Part shown: positions 55,735 to 64,000 of the stretch, piece by piece | Layout of the letters: every line of letters begins with the position of its first letter | How positions within the stretch are numbered: position 1 is the stretch's first letter | From: Deinococcus sp. AJ005 | Lineage (GTDB): Bacteria; Deinococcota; Deinococci; Deinococcales; Deinococcaceae | NCBI RefSeq assembly: GCF_009017495.1 | Contig: NZ_CP044990.1 | Span: forward strand, 3,204,001 to 3,268,000 | DNA length: 64,000 bases | Direction of reading: 5' to 3' | Position numbers and translations under genes: made by a program | Notes under the pieces: generated by a model | Told to the model about the DNA's origin: nothing | The model's database searches: none | Seen by the model: only the letters and a program-made list of their open reading frames with translations

Positions 55735-56361
55735 GTGTCTGTCACCTGGCTGGGCCGCCCGCATACGCTGGCATCGCGTGTGTCTCTCCTCGCGTTGCGG
55801 TTGACGGGATGGACGCCGCTGCTGGAGCCGCCGCCGATGGGCGGGGTCAAGTTCGTCACGGCTGCCGCACCGCACACCAGCAATCTGGACTTCTGGCCAG
55901 GGCTGTTCTGGAAGTGGGCCACCCGCATTCCGCTGCACTGGGTCGGCAAACGTGAGCTGTTTAACTTCCCGATGGGCATCTTCATGCGAGGCGTGGGCGG
56001 CATTGCGCTGGACCGCCGCCGCGCCGGGGGCAACTTCGTGGACGCCGTGGTTTCGGTGATTGAGCGCGAGGAAGAAATCGTGCTGCTCGTCGCGCCGGAA
56101 GGCAGCCGCAACCGGGCAGAATACTGGAAGACTGGCTTTTATTACATGGCCCAGAGGGCAGGCGTGCCCATCGCCGTGACCGCGCTGGACTGGCAGCACA
56201 AACGCATCGGCATTATCGGTTATGTGCAGCCGACAGGGAACATCAAGGCCGACTTCGCCGAAATCGCCGCCCTCCTGAAAGACGTGCGGGGCCGCATCCC
56301 AGCGAACGAGACACCCATCATTCCCCGCCCCGACGACGCGGAACAGTCTGCCCCGGCCTGA
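55735..56361 (+). CDS. PlsC-like lysophospholipid acyltransferase
   Basis: 208 residues from GTG 55735. The HX4D catalytic motif is in TAAPHTSNLDFWPG. FPMGIFMRGVGGIALDRRRA and VAPEGSRNRAEYW follow in the order of acyltransferase blocks I-III; the EGSR block stands for the usual EGTR. It adds an acyl chain to a lysophospholipid or glycerophosphate derivative at the membrane. The true acceptor is unknown. Followed 19 bp later by a GNAT gene. Confidence 0.88.
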   Translation: MSVTWLGRPHTLASRVSLLALRLTGWTPLLEPPPMGGVKFVTAAAPHTSNLDFWPGLFWKWATRIPLHWVGKRELFNFPMGIFMRGVGGIALDRRRAGGNFVDAVVSVIEREEEIVLLVAPEGSRNRAEYWKTGFYYMAQRAGVPIAVTALDWQHKRIGIIGYVQPTGNIKADFAEIAALLKDVRGRIPANETPIIPRPDDAEQSAPA

Positions 56362-56380
56362 GCTGGCGCTGCCGTCCAGA

Positions 56381-56809
56381 ATGACCTTCCATCTAACTAC
56401 TGGCGAAATTCCCGAGCTGGACGAACTCCTGCGCCTTTACGATTCGGCGGACTGGACCGCCTACACCTGTGACCCGCAAGCGTTGGCCCGCGCCCTCCGG
56501 CAATCCAGTTTCGTGTGGACGGCCCGCAGTGAGTGCGGCAAACTCGTCGGTCTGGTGCGCGGCCTGAGCGACGACGTGAGCATACTGTTCGTGCAGGACA
56601 TCCTGGTCTTGCCCGACTGGCAGCGCCGGGGCGTGGGCCGCGCACTGATGAACGCCGTGCTGATCCGCTATGCACACGTTATGCAGATGGCGCTTCTAAC
56701 CGACGACGGGCCAGCGCAACTGGCCTTTTATGAATCCCTAGGCTTTCAGAACACCCGGAATCTCGGCTTGAATGCCTGTTACCGGGCGAACATGCAAACG
56801 GATTCCTGA
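56381..56809 (+). CDS. GNAT-family N-acetyltransferase
   Basis: 142 residues. The acetyl-CoA loop is in VLPDWQRRGVGRALMNAVLI, preceded by the strand VSILFVQDI and followed by QMALLTDDGPAQLAFYESLG. It transfers an acetyl group to an amine; the acceptor is unknown. No ribosome site or -10 is close to the ATG at 56381, so it is probably read through from the acyltransferase gene. Confidence 0.85.
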   Translation: MTFHLTTGEIPELDELLRLYDSADWTAYTCDPQALARALRQSSFVWTARSECGKLVGLVRGLSDDVSILFVQDILVLPDWQRRGVGRALMNAVLIRYAHVMQMALLTDDGPAQLAFYESLGFQNTRNLGLNACYRANMQTDS

Positions 56810-56863
56810 AAGTAGTTCGACTTATGCCGTCCCAGCGCATGAATTTTGGAGCGATGTATAAAT

Positions 56864-56892
56864 TTGACACCCGCCGTATTTGGCGCTATAGT
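56864..56892 (+). promoter_or_regulatory. Full consensus sigma-70 promoter without a gene
   Basis: TTGACA (56864-56869), a 17-bp spacer, TATAGT (56887-56892). Expected start near 56899. A strong terminator begins within 4 bases, so only a transcript of about 27 bases could be made. Confidence 0.7.
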
Positions 56893-56902
56893 ATTGCCAT
56901 CA

Positions 56903-56925
56903 CCGTCCGAGAGGACGGGTTTTTT
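56903..56925 (+). terminator. Intrinsic terminator directly after the orphan promoter
   Basis: CCGTCC, loop GAGA, GGACGG, then G and six T. It may also end transcripts from the upstream GNAT gene. Confidence 0.75.
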
Positions 56926-56957
56926 GTTTCCTGGGTAGAATTGCCTGCTGGAAGAGC

Positions 56958-57407
<450 letters not shown>

Positions 57408-57417
57408 AGAGGGTTCA

Positions 57418-58155
57418 TCACAACGCGTTCAATGCGGCCATGATTTCGGGCAGGCGAACTTTAGGCGCAGCGGGCAGCGGCACGTCCATCACGTTGCCGC
57501 GCAGGTGGCGCATGCGGGGGGCAGCCAGGGCCAGCACGGCGTCGGCCAGCGGGCGGTCCAGCGCCTCGTCGCCGCTGCTGGCGCGCGAGGGCAGCAGCAT
57601 GTTCAGGCGCAGGTCCTCACGCACCGCCGCCTCCACCAGCCCACGAATCGCGCCGCGCTGCGGGTGGGCCTGCAACCCCGGCTCGTCGCCATGCGGGCCG
57701 ATGATGGTCAGCCAGGTGTCGGGCAGACGGCGGCCCAGAATCTGCGCGATGGCGACGCTGCTCTTGACGTTGCTGTTAAACAGTTCCATCCACTCGTTCT
57801 CGCTGAGGGCGGTGAAACTGACGTTGGTGCGCTTGTCGGCCAGATGGACTATGCCGTGCAAAGCGCCGAAGATTTCCAGAATGCGGGTCTGGGCGCTCAG
57901 CCAGTCCAGCGGCACGCTCACGTCGGCCTTGATAGGAATGGCGTGGCCGCCGGAGCGCTCCAGCGCGCTGGCCTGCGCCGAGAGCGATTCGCTGTTGTTG
58001 CCGATCAGCACGACGCTGGCGCCAGTTTTCGCCAGGGCGGTACTGACCGTCTTGCCGTAGCCCATATCGGCCCCCGTCACGGCGATCACCTGTCCGGCCA
58101 GCACCTCACGGTAAATTGCCCCGGCGCGGTCCTGGGAAGAGGTTGGGTCCGTCAT
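57418..58155 (-). CDS. Short-chain dehydrogenase-like protein lacking the catalytic Tyr-Lys
   Basis: 245 residues from ATG 58155 (7 bases after TATGCT). The Rossmann fold has IAVTGADMGYGKTVSTALAK in place of the usual TGxxxGxG, then VVLIGNNSESL and KADVSVPLDWLSAQ. At the usual YxxxK position there is LTIIGPHGDEPGLQAHPQRG, so the catalytic pair appears absent. It may bind a nucleotide without acting as a dehydrogenase. Position just upstream of nrdR is notable. Confidence 0.75.
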   Translation of the reverse strand: MTDPTSSQDRAGAIYREVLAGQVIAVTGADMGYGKTVSTALAKTGASVVLIGNNSESLSAQASALERSGGHAIPIKADVSVPLDWLSAQTRILEIFGALHGIVHLADKRTNVSFTALSENEWMELFNSNVKSSVAIAQILGRRLPDTWLTIIGPHGDEPGLQAHPQRGAIRGLVEAAVREDLRLNMLLPSRASSGDEALDRPLADAVLALAAPRMRHLRGNVMDVPLPAAPKVRLPEIMAALNAL

Positions 58156-58162
58156 GCGGCCC

Positions 58163-58168
58163 AGCATA
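58163..58168 (-). promoter_or_regulatory. -10 element, leaderless start of SDR-nrdR unit
   Basis: TATGCT, 7 bases before ATG 58155. Confidence 0.55.
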
Positions 58169-58186
58169 GCGCCCCGGCCTGCGCTG

Positions 58187-58393
58187 TTATCCCGCCTGGG
58201 GCAGCGGCCTGAGCGCGTCTATGGGCGGATCGCCCGCGCGGTGGCCCTTGCCGCACGCGTGGCACCAGTACGCCTGATCGCCGTCACGCAGATCATGCAG
58301 GGTCATGGGCAGGCCACAGTCCGGGCAGACATGCACATATCCGCGTCCGCTGGCCGGATATGCATCGGCTTCATTACGTAATTGACGCTTCAT
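58187..58393 (-). CDS. Small zinc-ribbon protein
   Basis: 68 residues. Two CxxC knuckles, VCPDCGLPMTL and YWCHACGKGHR, form a zinc ribbon. The N-terminus is basic and the C-terminus Pro-rich. No partner is known; it may bind nucleic acid or protein. TAGTAT 6 bases before the ATG supports it. Confidence 0.75.
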   Translation of the reverse strand: MKRQLRNEADAYPASGRGYVHVCPDCGLPMTLHDLRDGDQAYWCHACGKGHRAGDPPIDALRPLPQAG

Positions 58394-58399
58394 ATTCTG

Positions 58400-58405
58400 A
58401 TACTA
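58400..58405 (-). promoter_or_regulatory. -10 element, leaderless start of zinc-ribbon gene
   Basis: TAGTAT, 6 bases before ATG 58393. Confidence 0.5.
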
Positions 58406-58480
58406 GCAGAAGAGCGGCAGGTGTCAAAGGGCGGATGGGACATGCTCTCCGTGCTTTTGTACGGGGAGAGGTCAGTGAGT

Positions 58481-59191
<711 letters not shown>

Positions 59192-59265
59192 GGGCGGGCC
59201 TGGGGGGAGGGTTTGGGCGTGTGGTTTGCGGTGGGGGCCTGCGCCGTGGCCCCCTCACCCCGTTG

Positions 59266-59330
59266 CTTCGCAACGCCCCTCTCTCGTACCGAGCTGTACC
59301 AGTCCCGCAAGGGTAGAGGGGTCAAAAAAC
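59266..59330 (+). repeat. Dispersed intergenic repeat, copy 3
   Basis: Bases 59281-59306 are the exact reverse complement of 18505-18530. A GTTGCTTCGCAAC hairpin precedes it (59261-59273). It lies in the gap between ccmA and ccmB. Confidence 0.7.
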
Positions 59331-59338
59331 TTACACCT

Positions 59339-60031
59339 CTATTCCTCATGCAGCACCCCCGCTGCCAGCCGCAGGGCACGCGGGGCCACCTGCCGCGCCA
59401 GTTCCGGCTCGTGGGCGGCGATCAGCAATGTGACGCCCCCGGCGCGGAGTTCAGCCAGCAGCTCCAGTACCAGTTGGCGGCCTGCGGTGTCCAGATTGGC
59501 GAAGGGTTCGTCTATCAGCGTGACCGGGCGAGCCAGCAGATGGGCGCGGGCCAGGGCCAGCCGCTTCCGCATCCCCGCCGAGAGGAAACGGACGCGGCGA
59601 CTGGCGGCAGTTTCCAGCGTCACGCGCCGTAGTGCAGCCGCCACATCCCCAGTCTGGCCGTGCATCTTCAAGGCAAATTCCAGATTCTCGGTGCAGCTCA
59701 GATCCGGGTAAAGTCCAGCGTCCACCGGCATAAGGTGAATGTAGTCACGCACGGCCCGCGAGTCGCGCAGGTCAAAGCCCATCACCCGTCCCTCGCCGCG
59801 CGTGGGCCGCAGCCCGGAGGCCAGCAGGCGCAGCAGGGTGGTCTTCCCCGCCCCGTTCTCGCCCAGCAGCGTGATTCCCTCCCCCGGCATGACATCCAGA
59901 TTCACGCCGCGCAGGATGACCTCGCGGCCCAGCCTCAGCCACAGGTCACGCAGTTGCAGGGCGGGTTCGGGGGGCGGGCTGTGTTGGGCAGAGGCCGCCC
60001 CGACACTTTGAATACTTAGACCCTCAGCCAC
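59339..60031 (-). CDS. ccmA: Haem exporter ATP-binding protein CcmA
   Basis: 230 residues. Walker A is [18 protein letters not shown], the ABC signature is FLSAGMRKRLALARAHL, and Walker B is VTLIDEPFANLD. HEPELARQ holds the switch His. The first 24 residues are an extra, disordered N-terminus that lies over the end of ccdA (16 bp overlap), so translation is coupled. It powers the CcmAB complex. Confidence 0.94.
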   Translation of the reverse strand: MAEGLSIQSVGAASAQHSPPPEPALQLRDLWLRLGREVILRGVNLDVMPGEGITLLGENGAGKTTLLRLLASGLRPTRGEGRVMGFDLRDSRAVRDYIHLMPVDAGLYPDLSCTENLEFALKMHGQTGDVAAALRRVTLETAASRRVRFLSAGMRKRLALARAHLLARPVTLIDEPFANLDTAGRQLVLELLAELRAGGVTLLIAAHEPELARQVAPRALRLAAGVLHEE

Positions 60032-60699
60032 GCGGGCGTCACCTCGTAAAAGAATGTCGCCAGCCGCGTGAATTGCCCGGTCAGCATCAGCACGCCCACC
60101 AGAACCAGAATGCCGCCGCCCACCTTCTCAAAGATTCCGGCGTAGCGGTTGAGGCGGCGCAGGTTAAAACGGTCCCACAGCAATGCGGCCAGCAGGAACG
60201 GCACGGCCAGACCCAACGTGTAGGCGCTGAGCAGAAGGACGCCGCTACTGAGGCTGGCGCTGCTGGCGGCCAGACCCAGGATGCTGCCCAGGGCTGGACC
60301 CAGGCAGGGACTCCAGCCGAAGGCGAATGCCGCACCCAGGGCCACCGGGCCGTAGCCCCCGGCATCGGCCAGGGCGCGGGTGTCGCGCATCAGGAAGGGC
60401 AGGCGGATCACACCCAGCATCACCAGCCCGAAGAAGGTGATGAGGACCGCCGCGATCTGGCCCAGCAGGAATTTGTGGGGGGCGATCAGTGCGCCCAGGC
60501 TGCTGGCGGTGGCTCCCAGCGCAATAAACACCAGGCCGAAGCCCGCAATAAAGCCCAGCGCCCGCAGCAGCGGCACCTTTGCCCCGCCGATCACGCCCAG
60601 GTAACTGGGCACCAGCGGCAGCACGCAGGGACTGAGAAACGAGATCAGCCCCGCCAGAAACGCCACCGTCAGGGTGGGAGAGCCAGCGGGAAGATTCAT
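60016..60699 (-). CDS. ccdA: Thiol-disulfide transporter CcdA
   Basis: 227 residues with six membrane helices. The two redox cysteines are in FLSPCVLPLVPSYLG (first helix) and GWSPCLGPALG (fourth helix). It carries reducing power outwards across the membrane, keeping apocytochrome cysteines reduced for haem attachment. First gene of the ccdA-ccmA transcript, with TAGACT 6 bases before the ATG. Confidence 0.94.
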   Translation of the reverse strand: MNLPAGSPTLTVAFLAGLISFLSPCVLPLVPSYLGVIGGAKVPLLRALGFIAGFGLVFIALGATASSLGALIAPHKFLLGQIAAVLITFFGLVMLGVIRLPFLMRDTRALADAGGYGPVALGAAFAFGWSPCLGPALGSILGLAASSASLSSGVLLLSAYTLGLAVPFLLAALLWDRFNLRRLNRYAGIFEKVGGGILVLVGVLMLTGQFTRLATFFYEVTPAWLRV

Positions 60700-60705
60700 G
60701 GGGCG

Positions 60706-60711
60706 AGTCTA
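60706..60711 (-). promoter_or_regulatory. -10 element, leaderless start of ccdA
   Basis: TAGACT, 6 bases before ATG 60699. Confidence 0.6.
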
Positions 60712-60850
60712 GCGGCTGCGGGGAAAAAGAGAGGGGGCAGTCGTCCTTTTGGGGGTAGAGTGCTGAACCAGACCTTTTCGTGGATGGAGATAGGTTTGGA
60801 AGAATCAGTAGAAATGACCTACTAAAATAGCTATACAATCGTCATATCTA

Positions 60851-61831
60851 TTATTTTCGCGCAATCATCATTATTTTCACCGTCTTTACTTCTGTTCCCC
60901 TATTAATGACCAGAATTTTTTCTTGACCTGCTTCGCCTGCAAGTAAAACTCCTATTTCAACGTCAGGTCGATTTGCTGTGGATTGCCCATCAATTGTCAA
61001 AATAAAATCGCCAAATCTAAGACCAGCTTTTTCAGCAGGTAAATCTTTCGTTACATCCGTAATAATTGGATAATATGTATTTCCGTCGGATGTCCATGGC
61101 ACTACAAAAAATCCTATTTGCCCAGATTTTGTTGGGTTGTCTGGAAAATTAGCTGGCGGCATCTGCGCGAATATTCTGTACATAAGATTTTGTGCGGAAA
61201 CCCTAACATCTGAATTTTGCGACGTTCCCACGCCTGAGGCAATGACTTGTTCCTTTTGGGTTTTGGCGTCGTAAACAATCACGCTCACGGCGGGGTAAAA
61301 TAATCCCTTAGAGTAGCCTTCCCTACTGTAAGTTTGGCTTGTATAGTATCCGGGTACGTTCACAGAGCCTGAAGTGGTTCCTGAATAAGTCCCCCAGCCT
61401 GAATATCCTCCATTATAATTAAAATATCCATTTGTATTAGAATTATATCTAGCAGTAGTGCTTGGTACATAAATAGGCACAGTATATTGAGAAGCTGGTA
61501 TATATGTTTCACTATAATTATTTGATGAATCTACGAAAAGTTTGAGATCCGCCTCATCCTTTTTTTCGATGAAACGATATCCAAGAAGTTCCATATAATT
61601 ACGCGCCTGAAAAGCTAGATGCTGAGCGGTTATTCCTTTAGCTCCGGCGTCTTCACTAAATTCAGACAGTGGAATTACTACAAATGTCTTAAGATTAGGC
61701 ATTGTCGGATTCAGGCCAACCTCTACTTTGACTGAAGGTTCCTGCTCTAAAGTAGATGATCTGAAATTAGCTGAGGTTGTGGGAGCGCAAGCTGTCAGCG
61801 CCATTAATGACCAAAGCAAGATTTTTTTCAT
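60851..61831 (-). CDS. AT-rich PDZ-domain lipoprotein, probably acquired
   Basis: 326 residues from ATG 61831. Signal II MKKILLWSLMALTAC gives a lipobox with Cys near residue 15. A Tyr/Asn/Gly/Ser-rich stretch lies in the middle (about 125-175, NGYFNYNGGYSGWGTYSG). The C-terminus is a PDZ domain (about 230-320; GLRFGDFILTIDGQSTANRP, then VLLAGEAGQEKILVINRG). It may hold or sort other envelope proteins. The gene is far lower in G+C than its neighbours, with rows of 19-20 G+C in 60 bases. TAGAAT 7 bases upstream favours 61831 over 61840. Confidence 0.8.
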   Translation of the reverse strand: MKKILLWSLMALTACAPTTSANFRSSTLEQEPSVKVEVGLNPTMPNLKTFVVIPLSEFSEDAGAKGITAQHLAFQARNYMELLGYRFIEKKDEADLKLFVDSSNNYSETYIPASQYTVPIYVPSTTARYNSNTNGYFNYNGGYSGWGTYSGTTSGSVNVPGYYTSQTYSREGYSKGLFYPAVSVIVYDAKTQKEQVIASGVGTSQNSDVRVSAQNLMYRIFAQMPPANFPDNPTKSGQIGFFVVPWTSDGNTYYPIITDVTKDLPAEKAGLRFGDFILTIDGQSTANRPDVEIGVLLAGEAGQEKILVINRGTEVKTVKIMMIARK

Positions 61832-61838
61832 GAAACTC

Positions 61839-61844
61839 ATTCTA
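61839..61844 (-). promoter_or_regulatory. -10 element, leaderless start of lipoprotein gene
   Basis: TAGAAT, 7 bases before ATG 61831. Confidence 0.55.
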
Positions 61845-62012
61845 TGGCAGGGGAGTGCAGGTTGCCTAGAGTGTGAGAGCCGATTACTCCCAAATTCTAC
61901 AGATAGCCACTCCTTCCCAAATTAAATAATTCCGCTCCTCATCTTCCGGCTGCTCGCGCTCAGGCATACGATCAAAGCGTCGACAATCGCACCGCCGTGC
62001 AGCCCCACCCTC

Positions 62013-62420
62013 CTACTCCAACTTCCCCGTGAAATCCCCTTCCCAGGCGTTCAGAATACGGTCTCCCTGCACCAGCAGCACGGTGGGGTAGGCGCTCACT
62101 TTCAGGGCGCGGGCGAAGGCGGTGGCCCCGTCGCCGCGCCAGGGGTTCACACCTGCCGGGGCGGGCGAGGGCGTGCCTTCCGCGTTCACGGCCCGCACGG
62201 GCAGATCGCTATCCATCACCGCCTGCCACAGCACCCCCAGATCGCCGCAGTCGTGGCTGTAAACCACCACCACCTCGCGGCCCTCCGCATTGGCGCTGGC
62301 CTGCCAGGGGTGGGCGGGCAGCGCATCTCCCAACCTCACGCGGGCGTCGGCGCTGCTCAGGGTGGGCACCGTCCCCAGCGCGAGGAGCAGCGTCAGCAGG
62401 GGGGCATGTCGGTGGCTCAT
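62013..62420 (-). CDS. Secreted thioredoxin-like protein with a single active-site Cys
   Basis: 135 residues from ATG 62420. A signal peptide (LLTLLLALGTVPTLSSADA) leads into a short thioredoxin-like fold: EVVVVYSHDCGDLGVLWQAV, then LKVSAYPTVLLVQGDRILNA with the usual cis-Pro. Only one Cys is at the CxxC position, as in monothiol proteins. It may bind rather than exchange disulfides. CATGAT lies 7 bases before the ATG, one base from the leaderless pattern. ATGs at 62429 and 62447 remain possible. Confidence 0.65.
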   Translation of the reverse strand: MSHRHAPLLTLLLALGTVPTLSSADARVRLGDALPAHPWQASANAEGREVVVVYSHDCGDLGVLWQAVMDSDLPVRAVNAEGTPSPAPAGVNPWRGDGATAFARALKVSAYPTVLLVQGDRILNAWEGDFTGKLE

Positions 62421-62510
62421 GCCCAGCATCATGCCGCGCCGCCCCATCAGGTTGCATGACGGGGCGGTGAGGACAGCTTGGGAGGCAACCCTGTTCAGGC
62501 AGCCGGAAGG

Positions 62511-64000
<1,490 letters not shown>

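Noticed and set aside
60009..60025. CTTAGACCCTCAG, similar to an octamer array
   Set aside because: Lies within the ccmA/ccdA overlap and has under two units, so chance is enough.

Overview
The window reads as chromosomal DNA of a Deinococcus-type bacterium (phylum Deinococcota). This rests on the high G+C content, on housekeeping genes of the expected kind (alaS, proB, pyrF, thyA, folA, der, nrdR), and on an unusually consistent promoter layout. In 29 genes a TANNNT hexamer sits only 5 to 8 bases before the start codon, which is the leaderless arrangement known to be common in Deinococcus. No tRNA, rRNA, CRISPR array, phage or insertion sequence was found. The species call is inference.

Layout. 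1-13.6 kb: a GAF-domain protein cut by the left edge, an EamA transporter with a glucodextranase-like surface protein, proB, a LysR regulator, a secreted beta-propeller protein, a secreted cell-wall amidase, an OstA-like protein, an Rrf2 regulator, a DUF1028 protein divergent from a BKACE-like enzyme, pyrF, a class V aminotransferase and an ArsC-like reductase. 13.6-18.5 kb: a small membrane protein with a bifunctional penicillin-binding protein, then a secreted vWA protein paired with a large coiled-coil membrane protein. 18.9-21.6 kb: alaS. 21.8-28.6 kb: a polysaccharide cassette (parallel beta-helix protein, GT4 glycosyltransferase, Wzx-like flippase, Wzy/ligase-like protein, WecG/TagA transferase) preceded by three 20-bp phased repeats. 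28.6-31.5 kb: an unknown small protein, a Na+/H+ antiporter and an MDR oxidoreductase. 31.9-34.9 kb: a C39-like peptidase with TPR-like repeats, then a tight trio (coiled-coil membrane protein, 70-residue membrane peptide, orphan TAXI binding protein). 34.8-39.7 kb: a frameshifted HTH regulator, a peptidoglycan-binding protein, a second large amidase, an alkyltransferase-like protein and a cytochrome c. 39.8-47.6 kb: a LysR regulator, a methyltransferase, a membrane protein with an HExxH-like segment, small unknown proteins, an alpha/beta hydrolase, and a sulfurtransferase divergent from sufE. 48-58.4 kb: thyA-folA, a MASE1-GGDEF-EAL c-di-GMP protein, der, a BadF-type kinase, an EVE protein, a PlsC-like acyltransferase, a GNAT enzyme, SDR-nrdR and a zinc ribbon. 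58.5-60.7 kb: ccdA-ccmA-ccmB for cytochrome c biogenesis. 60.8-62 kb: an AT-rich PDZ lipoprotein. 62-64 kb: a thioredoxin-like protein and a second class A penicillin-binding protein cut by the right edge.

Themes. Several products act at the cell wall or envelope: two AMIN/Amidase_3 amidases, two class A PBPs, two peptidoglycan-binding modules and the polysaccharide cassette. Gene junctions carry three kinds of unexplained short DNA: degenerate tandem arrays with an exact 8-bp period, dispersed GTACCAG-type hairpin repeats (two share 26 identical bases in opposite orientation), and a consensus promoter followed at once by an intrinsic terminator. Several intergenic stretches hold decayed gene fragments.
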